A stretch of DNA of 64,000 bases from Elephas maximus indicus (taxonomy: Eukaryota > Chordata > Mammalia > Proboscidea > Elephantidae), in NCBI RefSeq assembly GCF_024166365.1, contig NC_064826.1, forward strand, positions 62,947,001-63,011,000. Direction: 5' to 3'. A model generated the notes under the pieces. That model searched no databases. It saw only the letters and a program-made list of their open reading frames with translations, and was not told where the DNA came from. A program made the translations under genes and the position numbers. Shown in pieces: positions 32,740 to 43,654 of this stretch (the stretch's first letter is position 1; each line of letters starts with the position of its first letter).

Positions 32740-33240
32740 GAGGTTCTTCCCAACATTGGGGAGTGTTCAACTATATCAAATACCATGGAAACATCGACTA
32801 GAAAGAGGACCAAAATAATGTCTGTAGAATGATAGGGAAGAAATCATTGGAAGTAGAACAGTAGAGATAACCTACTTTTAAGAAGTATGCCAGTTAAAAC
32901 AAGGAAAGGAAAGGATGTACGTTGAGGAGGAGTACGTAGAAAAACCATGGTTTACTTTTCATTTTTATGTCTTTATTTGTTAAATTTTAGGATCAGAGAA
33001 ATTTAAGCCTGTTTGTAGTTTGATGGGAATTAATGAAAAGGAAGACTTCAATGAGTGGAGAGAGAACAACTGATAGTACAGAGTACTGGAGTTGGTTGGA
33101 GGCAATATGAAGTGTATTTTATCTGAAGCAGGAGATCTCATCATCAGTTCAGCCCGAGGGAGTAGTTATGGAGGATAACTGGGAGCTGTCTGAGGACAAA
33201 AGAAGCATATTTGTTGTAAATCCCCCAACAAATTTTTAAT
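32740..33240 (-). mobile_element. Probable L2 remnant
   Basis: Blocks such as ATATCAAATACCATGGAAAC, CATCGACTAGAAAGAGGAC and AGTGGAGAGAGAACAAC match reversed L2 sequence in the same order as in other L2 copies. Diverged. Confidence 0.5.
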
Positions 33241-34748
33241 TGAACCAAAGAATACAGTGATTTAATTTAATTCTTCTAGTACCTCAGAAGCAAAGGAATT
33301 AAATATTTTGGTATTTTATGTGGTTTTGGGAATTGGAAAGGCAGAAATTGCTTTAAAAGATTGGGCCAAAAAACCAAACAAGTGAAATAAATAAAATTCA
33401 ACAAATCAAGAATTTTTGTTTTCTAAGAAGAAATTTGTTTAGAGAGTAAAATTCAAAAGGAATTTTGAGAAGCATAAGGTTTAAGGTATGGTAAGCTCGA
33501 GGAATAAAGTTTATTTTGTTGGCCAATCTTCTGAATTATGCTTTATTATTATCAAGCCCAGCTCTGTGGAAAATAAGTGTATTTAATAAAGTAATTAATT
33601 ATGGCTAATATAGATTAGAAAACATTAAGTGATGCAGGTGTCTGTAATGATTTACTGAACTGAGAATGTATGTCCATTGCAGCACCTGACTTGGATTACA
33701 TATGCAGATTTGGACACGTTCAAGGAGACAAAGCAGACAAACATACATGAGCAGTGGTTTTATCTAGTTACTATGAGCATTATTATTATTTTTTTTATGA
33801 GCATTAAATCCTTTGCTCTTATGGAACTTCAAAACTGGCAAAAGAACAAAGTTAGAACTTAATACTGTTGCTGTGTTTAATCAATCATGTGTTCCAAATA
33901 CATTAATTGAATACCAACTCTTGAAGCGTTTGGCAAGAGACAGGTCATTGTCTTACAAAAATAAAGCATTTTCCCAAATGTCTCTTTTCGTAAATGGAAT
34001 TTACATGCAGATTTTATTGAAGATTGATGATGGATATAATACTGACCACAATATGAATTTAGGACACACAGTACTTAGTACTTGATCTCCACATTTAATC
34101 CTGTTTGCACTGATACAATGTTTTCCATTTTCATTGGTGGGTGGGGCTCATCCCTATCTCCTAAATCAAGTAACAAAGAAAGTAACAATATTCAGGGTCA
34201 GGTTATCAGGTTTGTATAAAAACATGGAGAAGAGAATCTAGGGAGGATGGAGATCAGGAGAATGTTACCTCTGAAGTTTAAATCAAGACTTAGAAAACAA
34301 AGCCAAATTTGCCAAGTCAAGGTCAGGAACGTGTAGTAATTAATAAAGTAGGGAAAGGTTGAGAAAACACTGCAATAAAGGATAGGCAGATTGTTGGCAG
34401 AGGGGTTTTTAAGTAGCTTAATAATTCTTCCATCTCCAGCTGACTCTGCCTATCAGATCAGCCACACATTAATGTGGTCCATGGAAACAAGTCATTCATT
34501 GTAGGTAAATAGGATATCCCTGAACCACCATATGAGGGTATGTGTCTTGACCGATTATATCAGAAGTGATGCATTTAGAAGGGTCCAATGTCTCTCTTAG
34601 GTTATCATTGTGGTGAACACCTGCATGCATCATTGAGAGCCGACTGGAATTGGCTGTTGATCTGTGTTCAAGGTCATTGTATAGAATAAAAACATCAGCC
34701 CCATTTAGGGGTCAGAGTCTTGACTTTGACTTCAGTAGCACCCTTCTC
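33241..34748. other. Long stretch without classified features
   Basis: A/T-rich, with no gene or repeat that I can name. Two short open frames (33677-33862 and 33813-34085) have no domain. It may hold single-copy DNA. Confidence 0.45.
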
Positions 34749-34758
34749 TAACTTATTG

Positions 34759-34911
34759 TTGTTATATGTCGTCGAGTTGATTCTGACTCATGGCGACCCT
34801 ATAGGGCAGAGTAGAACTGCCCCAGAGGGTTTCCAAGGAATGGCTGATGGATTTGAACTGCTGACCTTTTGGTTAGCAGCCCAGCTCTTATCCATTGTGC
34901 TACCAGGGCTA
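34759..34911 (-). mobile_element. Afrotherian SINE with 10-bp target duplication
   Basis: Minus-strand short-body copy flanked by TAACTTATTG at 34749-34758 and 34912-34921. Confidence 0.94.
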
Positions 34912-34921
34912 TAACTTATTG

Positions 34922-35231
34922 AACTAATTTGCCATAGACAGACTGTGAGCAAAGTTATACACATTCAACCAAACAAAAAGGAATTTTTTGAAACTTCATC
35001 TTTAAAATTCAGTTTGGAAATCATATTTCAGGCTTCTCTTTTTAGTCTAGGCAAAACAAAAAGAAGAATATGGATGAAGAACATTCTTTATACTTGTTTC
35101 TAAGTACTGAGCAATAACTGATAAAATTTATTTGAAAAAAAGTTTTATGCATTGTAATTGGACATATATTCTTGTGAATAAAAAACAGTTTTATATAATT
35201 TTTTTCAAGTTATCACTTTTCATTTTCTAAC
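34922..35231. other. Unclassified A/T-rich stretch
   Basis: Nothing recognised between the SINE and MER20. Confidence 0.45.
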
Positions 35232-35397
35232 CAGGGGTTAGTACACTTTCTCCGTAAAGGGCCAGATAGTAAATATTTTCGTTTCTGTGGGCCATACTGT
35301 CTCTGTTACAAGTCCTTAACTCTGCCAAGCGAAAGCAGCTGTGATTGGCCGTGGCAGTGTTCCAATAAAACTTTATTTACAAAAATAGGCATCTGGC

Positions 35398-35994
35398 ATG
35401 AACACACATTTCACTAAAGAAGATATTCAGGCAGCCAACAGATACATGAGAAAATGCTCTCGATCATTAGCCATTAGAGAATTGCAAATTAAAACTACGA
35501 TGAGATTCCATCTCACACCAGCAAGGCTGGCATTAATCCAAAAAACACAAAATAATAAATGTTGGAGAGGCTGCGGAGAGATTGGAACTCTCATACACTG
35601 CTGGTGGGAATGTAAAATGGTACAACCACTTTGGAAATCTATCTGGCGTTATCTTAAACAGTTAGAAATAGAACTACCATACAACCCAGAAATCCCACTC
35701 CTAGGAATATACCCTAGAGATACAAGAGCCTTCATACAAACAGATATATGCACACCCATGTTTATTGCAGCTCTGTTTACAATAGCAAAAAGCTGGAAGC
35801 AACCAAGGTGTCCATCAACGGATGAATGGGTAAATACATTGTGGTATATTCACACAATGGAATACTACGCATCGATAAAGAACAGTGACGAATCTGTGAA
35901 ACATTTCATAACATGGAGGAACCTGGAAGGCATTATGCTGAGCGAAATTAGTCAGAGGCAAAAGGACAAATATTGTATAAGACCACTATTATAA
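35398..35994 (+). pseudogene. L1 ORF2 C-terminal fragment
   Basis: 198 open codons ending at TAA. The protein contains the conserved C-terminal zinc-knuckle-like stretch ([20 protein letters not shown]) and the closing [20 protein letters not shown]. The endonuclease and RT domains are absent through 5' truncation, so it has no function of its own. The first ATG is where truncation falls, not a real start. Confidence 0.92.
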
Positions 35995-36040
35995 GATCTT
36001 GAGAAATAGTAAACCTGAGAAGAACACATACTTTTGCGGT

Positions 36041-36074
36041 TACGAGGGGGGGAGGGAGGGAGGGTGGGAGAGGG
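36041..36074 (+). repeat. G-rich polypurine tract in L1 3' UTR
   Basis: GAGGGGGGGAGGGAGGGAGG and onward: at least four G-runs of three or more within 35 bases. This fits the G-quadruplex-prone tract known from mammalian L1 3' UTRs. The mirror tract (C-runs) is at 46117-46155 in the other copy. Confidence 0.85.
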
Positions 36075-37138
36075 TTTTTTATTGATTAATCAGTAGATAA
36101 GAACTGCTTTAGGTGAAGGGAAAGACAACACTCAATACATGGAAGGTCAGCTCAATTGGACTGGACCAAAAGCAAAGAAGTTTCCGGGATAAAATGAATG
36201 CTTCAAAGGTCAGCGGAGCAAGCGCGGGGGTCTGGGGAACATGGTTTGAGGGGACTTCTAAGTCAATTGGCAAAATAATTCTATTATGAAATCATTCTGC
36301 ATCCCACTTTGAAATGTGGCGTCTGGGGTCTTAAATGCTAACAAGTGGCCATCTAAGATGCATCAATTGGTCTCAACCCACCTGGAGCAAAGGAAAATGA
36401 AGAACACCAAGGCCACACGACAACTAAGAGCCCAAGAGACAGAAAGGGCCACATGAACCAGAGACCTACATCATCCTGAGACCAGAAGAACTAGTTGGTG
36501 CCTGGCCACAATCGATGACTGCCCTGACAGGGAGCACAGCAGAGGACCCCTGAGGGAGCAGGAGATCAGTGGGATACAGACCCCAAATTCTCATAAAAAG
36601 ACCAAACTTAATGGTCTGACTGAGACTGGAGGAATCCCGGCGGCCATGCTCCCCAAACCTTCTGTTGGCACAGGACAGGAACCATCCCCGAAGACAACTC
36701 ATCAGAAATGAAAGGGACTGGTCAGCGGGTGGGAGAGAGATGCTGATGAAGAGTGAGCTAATTATATCAGGTGGACACTTGAGATTGTGTTGGCAACTCT
36801 TGTCTGGAGGGGGGATGGGAGGATAGAGAGAGAGGGAAGCCGGCAAAATTGTCAAGAAAGGAGAGACTGAAAGGGCTGACTCAAGAGGGGGAGAGCAAGT
36901 GGGAGTAGGGAGTGAGATGTATGTAAACTTATATGTGACAGACTGATTGGATTTGTAAACGTTCACTTGAAGCTTAATAAAAGTTATTAAAAAAAAATAG
37001 GCATCTGGCTAGATTTGGTTACAAACATAGTTTGCCACCTGCTGCTCTAAATTCATGGAGAATTCTTGAAGTTTATTGTGTTTAGGAAATTGAAAGCCAA
37101 TTTGCTTTTAATCATAGTAATAATAATAAAAAAAATAA

Positions 37139-37720
37139 TAGCTAACATTTATTGAATACTTGCTATGTGTTTGATGGTTAAGGTTGTATGTCAACTTGGC
37201 TGGGCCAATATTCTCAGTGTTTCTATGTGATCACTCCCATGATGGGATCTGCTGTGAGCAGCCAATCACTTGAAAAGGAGTTTCCTTGGGCATATGGCCT
37301 GTATCTGAATATAAGCAGCCCTTCTGACTTTTTGCTTGCTCTGTATCCTGCAGCTGGCTCCTGCTCTCCAACTTGCCCATCTTGGATTCACCAGCCCCTC
37401 CAACTACATGAATCAGGAGAAGCCTCTATCCTGATCCACCGACTTGAGATGTTCTAATCTCTACAGTTGTGTGAGCCATTTCCTTAGTATGAATCTCTCT
37501 CTCTGTATATATTTATATGATTTACTGGTTTTGCTTCTCTAGCGAATTCAGCCTAAAACAGCCTGCCAGGTATTTTTCTGAAGTGTTTATTAATTCATTT
37601 AATCCCCACGCTAACCCCAATTCTCTTTTTATAAATTAACTTGTCTTGGATCATACAGTCAGTAAGTAGTGAAGCAGGGATTTGCACAGTCCAACTCCAA
37701 AGTCTGCACTCTTGATTGTG
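37139..37720 (-). mobile_element. MIR split by an LTR
   Basis: Antisense MIR starts AGCTAACATTTATTGAATAC, TTGCTATGTG, and resumes after the LTR with CAGGTATTTTTCTG, TTAATTCATTTAATCCCCAC and GTAGTGAAGCAGGGATTTG. Confidence 0.75.
37171..37562 (+). mobile_element. Solo LTR, ERVL-like, second type
   Basis: About 390 bases from TGATGGTTAAGGTTGTATGT to CTTCTCTAGCGAATTCAGCC. Internal features fit an LTR: GTATCTGAATATAAGCAGCC at a TATA-like site and a late AATCTCTCTCTCTGTATATA block. No internal viral genes adjoin it. A clear 5-bp duplication is not visible. The family differs from the LTR at 1429, 14838 and 56506. Confidence 0.65.
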
Positions 37721-38689
37721 AAAAATATCACCCAGAAGACAGTCTACCCTTTTCTAGTGTCTCCTTATTTAACACGTGGGAAATACTGACAGGTGGGTTT
37801 GCCTCACAGTACTTGAGTCATCCACCTGGCAGCTGTCTCCCTCTTCACACCTGGTTGGCCCTAGTTCAATAGGCTGCAGCTTCACCATGTGGACAGTCAC
37901 AGGAAAGAGGATGTAGGCCAGGCCACATCCCTGTGTACTGCTCTGGTTCTTTATTCTCCACAATATACCACATGAGCCTATACAGGTGAATCCAAATTAT
38001 CAGGAAGTCTTGATGTGATTAATGGGAATTCTTACCTAAGAAAAGGCAACATTATAAACTGTACACTAAATGGATCTGTCCCCATAGCCCAAAAGAAAAG
38101 CATAAGAAAAGACACTCCTGTTTCTAGCCTTCCTCTCTAATTTTGGGGCTCCCCTCGTCTTCATGGGGCTTCTTCCTTTAAAAATTACACAGCGTGAGTC
38201 CTCACTCACCTTTTGAGAAGTCTCATCTCCAACTCACAGAGTATGGTCTGGAGCTTGGTTCCATCCTGATGGCCCCCTCTCCAGACAATCTGTGGAACCC
38301 AGTCACTTGGAAGGACTCCATCAATGTGTTCTCTGCCTTCTGACTACTGGTTGGGTTTAGTCAATGGAAAGCCCTGGAAGGGGATCAGGAAGGTGGCCTT
38401 GAGCTGGCTGTATCTCTTTACCAAAGGCTACCACTCCTCTCGAGTGGCTGACTCTACCTGACTGTTTTTCTTTCCAGGTCCTAGCAACTGCCTCTGGCCT
38501 AAGGGTGGTAACAAGTTACTGTAGTATTCCTAGTGGTTCCCCTATACCCCATATTTGTACATAATCCTTTTGTAAGTAAACTCTCCCCAAATTATCCTAT
38601 TTGAGTGTGATATCCATTTATTCTTGAGACCCAAGTGATATATCCACTAATTAAGAACACTTGGAATCCAAAACAGTCATGAAATGCAG
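37721..38689. other. Unclassified, partly repeat-like
   Basis: The block near 38560-38640 (GTAAACTCTCCCCAAATTAT, TTGAGTGTGATATCCATTTA) resembles the end of an old interspersed repeat I cannot name. No gene. Confidence 0.4.
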
Positions 38690-39007
38690 TAATTCATTTT
38701 TTAGTCAAACTATTATTGAGTGGCTATTATGAGCTGGCCAAGTGCTAGGCCCAAGGGATATGATGGCTAATAAAAACAACATGGTCCATGTCTTCATGAG
38801 CTTACAGTTTTGTGGGGGATATGAACAAATAAGCAAAGAATTGTTTTGAGGGGGAAATTCTACAATAGTGAAAGGGCAGGGTGCTATATGAGCATATAGG
38901 GAGCACCTAACACAATCTTGAGGCATCAGGGAAAGCTTCCTGGAGGAAGAGATATCCAAACTGAGGCCAAAAGGAGGAGAGAACATGAGCCAGTCAAAGG
39001 GAGATGT

Positions 39008-39040
39008 GGTGTGTATGTTGGGGTGGGGGTGGGGGGGAGT
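39008..39040 (+). repeat. G-rich tract
   Basis: Several G-runs (GGGGTGGGGGTGGGGGGGAG) inside the L2. Quadruplex-prone by sequence. Confidence 0.8.
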
Positions 39041-39338
39041 GTTTCAGACAAGACCCAGAGTCCTAAGAGAGTGTGGCTTCTTAGGGCCCTAAAAGTTTTT
39101 GGATATAGAGGGAGACAGCACAGGCTGTAGAAGTAGGTAGGCATCAGATCATAGAGAACCTTGTCCTTCTGTTAAAGAGTTTGGGTGGGGAAAGCCGTTG
39201 AAGAGTTTTAGGGATACTGTAATCAGATTTGAGTTTTAGAAAGATCACTCTGCAGAGTGCAGAGAATACCAAAGGGGTGAGTCTAGTTAGGCAGGCGAGA
39301 GATGATGGTGACTTGCACAAGAGCAGAGGCTAGTACAA

Positions 39339-39366
39339 AAAAAAAAAAAAAAAAGAGAGAGAGAAA
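39339..39366. repeat. Poly(A) / (GA)n simple repeat
   Basis: About 18 A's followed by GAGAGAGAGA. Confidence 0.95.
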
Positions 39367-39990
39367 ATAGTAGATTTATAGAGAAATTTAGACAGTAAAG
39401 TTGACTGATTTAGACAAGAAATTGGATTTTGGCTCTGGGGATCAGGAGGATGAAGAAAAAAAGTGTTAAAGTGTTCCACAGGTTTTAACATCGAGTGAAT
39501 GGATGATGGTCATTTTCTGAGATAGGAAAAACGGGTTTTGGGAGAAGAAAATGAGCTCAATTATGAACAGGTTAAGCTTGAGGAACCTGTGGGATATGCA
39601 GGGGGAGGGTGAGCAGTTGGACATACAGGTCTGAAGCCCAGAAAAGAGTTTTTGGGAAGATGTAAAAATTGGAGATTCATCAGCGAATGGACGATAATTG
39701 ACGCTCTGGGAGTGGATGAGAATGTTTAGGGAAAGTATATAAAGTGAGAAAGAGTAAGGTCTAAGGTCAAACCAAGGACTGCTGTATTTGAAGGGATGGT
39801 AAAGAAAGGATCTTATGAAGGAGTCTGAGAAGTAAGAGAAGCAGGAGAAAAATCAGGATCGAGGAGTGCTCCTGAAGCCTGGAAAGACGCTGTTTCAACC
39901 AGGTTTTATACAGAGATAGAGCAAGAAATTCTGAAAATTGTATTGGGGAATGAAGAGGACAATGACCCCACCTTCTAACCCAGATGGGGT

Positions 39991-40840
39991 GGGAGAAATA
40001 GATAACCTCTTTTGGAAAGACTGCAGAGGAGGTTGTAGCTCTTAAAGGTAGAATTGTGTCTTAATTAAGGCAAGGCAGCATACTTTCGGTAAAGAGTCTG
40101 GAGAAAGAGAGGGTGTTCTTTTATTACAGAAGGGATTTCCAGAGGATATGGTGTTATGCTTGGGAAGTAGGTCAAGGAGAAGCTGCCCAGAACAGCACAG
40201 AGATGTGTTCACAGGGTGGTTTGTAGCCTGGAGCAGCCTTCCTGTTTCCCTGTCTACCCTTCCTCCCACCACCACAGTGTTCCTAGCCTACCTGCAAGAT
40301 GAAAGTACCATCTCTTTGCGCATGATGGTAGCCCAGACATGCAGGACTCCATGACGGTGACAGTGGGGGCAATAAATAAGAAAAAAGCAATCTATTGCAA
40401 GATAAATGGAATCTGAAATACGTAGTGTTAGTTTGTTAAGTGCCATGTGTGGCTGGATACATTGATGAGTCCCAAATGACAGACCAAGAGAAAGTTTTCA
40501 TTGATCCAAGGCAAAATGAGAAAAATGCAGACAACGTAGTGATTTTTTTTTTTTAATACAGCTAAATATATTCAATTTAAATCATTGCCATTTGTTCCTA
40601 AGTTATATTATTCCTTGCTTTTTTGGTTATTAAAATGCTTTTCTTTTATGGAATAATGTTCATAATTAATGACTGTTCATTTGAATTATCTTTCTTGGTG
40701 AGATAAATTAGTGGCAATCTATTGATTTTACAGGTTTTTGAAATCTAGAAGCCACTCATTGGTTTCCCCACTTACGAATCATTTCCTCAATACCATATAA
40801 TTTGTTTATGCCAATTAGGGGGTGGGAGGGCAGAACTTAA
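39991..40840. other. Unclassified stretch
   Basis: No gene or repeat recognised. T-run near 40543-40554. Confidence 0.45.
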
Positions 40841-41285
40841 ATGTTACTTGGCATAATAATCATTCTGTCAATTGCCAAGTAACGTCTACTAGCATCCCTT
40901 CTGAAACACAGGTTGGGGAATCGAGTGGATATATCAGAGTTCCAAGAACAAAAGGTTCTGCTTTCAAACAGACTCGGTAAACCTTGCATGCCAAATCTCT
41001 CTCTGGGGTTCATGATGCGCATATCGCATGAAAGACTGAGAAGTTCTGGAGCCAAGAAATCAATTAAATTGCGTTTATTGGTTGAACAAACAAATTTGTC
41101 TGCTGCAGGGAAAAACTTTTCTGGGACCACCTATTTACCATCTCCTGGAATAGTCTTCTGTTAAAACCAGTTTGAGAAGCGTTTGGATAGATGCTCTTGA
41201 ACAATAACCAAATCTGTGCCCTCCTGCTGTGATTAGTCACATATCTAAGGAAACCCAGCCAAAGGTGAAGTCTATTCAAGTACAA
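40841..41285. other. Block with two inverted repeats, low repeat content
   Basis: An 11-bp perfect inverted repeat (GTTACTTGGCA at 40843-40853 and TGCCAAGTAAC at 40873-40883, 19-base spacer) extends by one G-T and one A-T pair. A smaller one, ATGCG/CGCAT, lies near 41014-41028. The rest is not recognised as any repeat. The short frames here show no domain. Confidence 0.5.
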
Positions 41286-41359
41286 TTTTATTTGTTTTTA
41301 ATCATATCATACTGATGAATACCTTAGTCTGCTAGCTATACTTAACAATAAAACAGCAA

Positions 41360-41580
41360 ATACGTGGCATTTACCATGTTTCAAGCACAATTCTCAGCAT
41401 TTTACATGTATTAACTTATTCATTCCTCATACATAACAATGTATGTTGTAAGTACTATTATTATCACCATTTTATGGATGAAGGCACAGAAACACAGACA
41501 GGTTACGTTACTTGCCCAAGATCATGCAACTGGGTCCAGAACTTTAGCTCTTGACCACTCTGTGCTGCCCTCTCTGAGGG
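41360..41580 (-). mobile_element. MIR
   Basis: Antisense MIR, well kept: CATGTTTCAAGCACAATTCT, TTTTACATGTATTAACTTAT, ATTATTATCACCATTTTATG, TTACTTGCCCAAGATCATGC. Confidence 0.85.
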
Positions 41581-41923
41581 GCCTCTCTAGCCACCATGAT
41601 CTTTCAAAGTTCGGTTTCACCTTTGTATGATGAATTGGCTGCCTGTGAACTTTCTGAAAGAATGAATGATGGATGGAGGTGTGCTTAAACTGCTCAGGAA
41701 AAGGACACCTGACCTGGATTGATTGTGTTTCTTAAGCTTGGTCCCACGATAAGATGTATGACCTTTCCACAGGCTTTGGAAATAGTAGCAGCCCCTAGTG
41801 GGCCATCTTTGAAAGGAGTCACCAAATCACGGGCTGACCACACTCCTAAGGCTCTGGGGCCTCCAAACTGGCTAAAAGGAGTTGGCCAGGAAGGGCTGAT
41901 TCCTTGGTCTGGATTTACTCTGG
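41581..41923. other. Unclassified stretch
   Basis: Open on both strands over about 240 bases (41694-41955), but there is no domain and the two strands mirror each other. I see no gene. Confidence 0.4.
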
Positions 41924-42019
41924 GAGAGGCTCTAGGTTCCAAGGAGAGGCTCTAGGTTCCAAGAAGAGGTTCTAGGATCCAAGGAGAGCATCTAGGTTCT
42001 AAGCCGAGGATCTAGGTTT
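41924..42019 (+). repeat. Minisatellite, 20-bp unit
   Basis: About 4.8 tandem copies of a 20-base unit built on GAGGCTCTAGGTTCCAAGGA, with 1-4 changes per copy. No known repeat surrounds it. Confidence 0.9.
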
Positions 42020-42700
42020 GAGGCTTTTGGCACAAAGAGTCCCAGGAAGTGGTTAGGCTAGATTAGTGTTTTGAGGTTGGTGGACCAGAAGTGCTGGTAG
42101 TCGGGGGATCTCTAATATCAGTTATATTGAGCCACTTCCCAATTCTGCACTCAATTCTTAGGATGGCATATGAAAGTAACATTTAATTTGAGAAGAAATA
42201 AAATACTGTTTTTGTACCCCTTAGGATATTGCTGGTATAAAACCAGTGACTTAGTTGGCCTCCAGTAAAACAATAACTATATGTCACTCTGAGAGTCCAG
42301 TGAACTGGCAATAACTGGGAAACTAGTAGAAGGCCTGGAAACTTTCGGTATTAATTTAAGTTCAAGGTGGTCTTGCATCCCTTTGTGGCCAAATTACATG
42401 GGGAAAAACACTCTCAAATACTTCCAGATACCTTCGGAGTTCACTCTGCATTTCAGTGATATTTAGTCAGTTTTTTCTTTTTTTCAGCATACCAAAGCCA
42501 AACCTCTTGGGGAAAAACAAAAAGATTGGAGCATTTGAACGAATTAAAGAACTACATCTTAAGAAAGTAAATAGACTACTGTTGAACAGCAAGTATAATT
42601 TTAACAGAACAGTATAACACTGTTAGTTACACAAAATCGCAGGGAACATACAAGTATATATAGCAAAGCTATCTGGCTAATTTGGAGGTAAGCAGGCCTA
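42020..42700. other. Unclassified stretch
   Basis: No gene or repeat recognised. Confidence 0.45.
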
Positions 42701-42817
42701 AGAGGAAGGAGCCCTGGTGGTGCAATGGTTAAATGCTTGGCTGCTAAGTTTGGTGGTTCAACCCTGTCTAGTCACTCTTCAGGAGGAAGATTTGGAGATC
42801 TGCTCCCGTAAAGATTA

Positions 42818-42966
42818 AAACCTAAACCAAACCCATTGCTGTTGAGTGACCCTATAGGGCAGAGTAGAATTGCCCCATAGGGTTTCCAAGGAACTGTTGG
42901 CGGTTTCAAACTGCCGACCTTTTGGTTAGTAGCCAAGCTCTTAATTATTATGCTACCAGAGCTCCG
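42818..42966 (-). mobile_element. Afrotherian SINE inside SINE
   Basis: Minus-strand short-body copy (GTAGAATTGCCCCATAGGGT, GCTACCAGAGCTCC), inserted in the outer plus-strand SINE. Confidence 0.88.
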
Positions 42967-43004
42967 CTAATTACACAAAAGTAGTAGAAAAATGCTGCAG
43001 ACCA

Positions 43005-43195
43005 CCAGTTGCCGTCAAATGGATTTTGACTCATGGTGACCACATATGTGTCAGAATAGAACCCAGAGCAGAACAACAGGGTTTCCAAGGCTGTAATCTT
43101 TAAGAAGCAGACTGCCAAATCTTTTTCTCGTGGGTTCCAACTCACTGACCTTTTGGTTAGCAGCCAAGTGCTTAACCACTGTACCACCAGGGCTT
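43005..43195 (-). mobile_element. Afrotherian SINE, long-body, inside SINE
   Basis: Minus-strand long-body copy (CTGTAATCTTTAAGAAGCAG, ACCACCAGGGCTTC). Separated from the previous SINE by about 38 bases. Confidence 0.88.
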
Positions 43196-43300
43196 CTCCA
43201 GTAAAGATTACAACTTAGGAAACTCTGTGGGGCAATTCTACTCTGTCACATGCAGTCACTATGAGTCAGAATGGACTTGACGTCACGCAACAGCACCAAC

Positions 43301-43650
43301 AGGCCTACCAGGTGGGTAAAGTGTTTGTCTGAGACATTAGTAATAATGTCCAAGGTTAGAGGGAAGAAATTTTTCTCTTCAGGGAGAGGGTAGTTTCTTA
43401 TTTTTCCCTAAAACAAATATTTTTCTTTCTCTTCCCACGGTTCTGTCCCTTTCCCACTAAAATGACAGAAGAAATTTCAGTTTATCAGAGCAGGGCATGG
43501 CCAGCCTGGAAATCAAACGTCCACATGACTTTGTAATTGCTTGACAAATCATATTGAGATAAAGCACTTCGCTCATTCCGAGACAGAGTGAAATATTTAG
43601 GGGCCAAAAGTGGTTTGTAGGCCATTTGCTAATCAGCAACTGTTTCAGAG
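43301..43650. other. Unclassified stretch
   Basis: Nothing recognised. Confidence 0.45.
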
Positions 43651-43654
43651 GAAT

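Larger units (their letters stand above)
35398..36992 (+). mobile_element. Young-type L1, 5' truncated, in MER20
   Basis: It holds the end of ORF2, the 3' UTR and a short poly(A) after AATAAAAGTTATTAAAAAAA. A perfect 17-bp duplication, AAAAATAGGCATCTGGC, lies at 35381-35397 and 36993-37009. The 3' UTR is nearly the same as in the L1 at 45191-46467, suggesting one recently active family. The target site AAAATAGG is unlike the usual TTTT/AA preference only in register. Confidence 0.95.
35232..37044 (+). mobile_element. MER20 (hAT-Charlie), split by L1
   Basis: Left part 35232-35397: CAGGGGTTAGTACACTTTCT, AAGGGCCAGATAGTAAATAT, GTTCCAATAAAACTTTATTT. Right part 37010-37044: AGATTTGGTTACAAACATAG, TTTGCCACCTGCTG. 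The ends form the MER20 inverted repeats, and the nearby TTCTAACC / CTCTAAAT pair fits a decayed 8-bp hAT duplication. The L1 at 35398-36992 splits it. MER20 copies have been reported as hormone-responsive regulatory elements in the placental uterus; that is general knowledge about the family, not seen here. Confidence 0.88.
38690..39990 (-). mobile_element. L2 LINE remnant, long
   Basis: Starts with a reversed L2 3' end (TTATTGAGTGGCTATTATGA, AAGTGCTAGGCCCAAGGGAT) and continues with AGGGAAAGCTTCCTGGAGGA, AGATCACTCTGCAGAG, GCAGGCGAGAGATGATGGTG and AGATTCATCAGCGAATGGAC, all in L2 order. It has many frame breaks. Confidence 0.7.
42707..43300 (+). mobile_element. SINE, long-body, split by further SINEs
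   Basis: Outer plus-strand SINE: GGAGCCCTGGTGGTGCAATG on the left up to CCCGTAAAGATTA (about 42817), resuming at about 43200 as CAGTAAAGATTACAACTTAG with its tail TCACTATGAGTCAGAATGG. The repeated GTAAAGATTA fits the target duplication of what was inserted. Confidence 0.85.

Noticed and set aside
38918..39144. Opposing 70-codon frames over the G-rich tract
   Set aside because: They fall inside the L2 remnant and reflect its composition.
41694..41955. Overlapping open frames of about 80 codons on both strands
   Set aside because: Mirror frames in moderately GC-rich DNA without domains; no splice context or start signal supports a gene.
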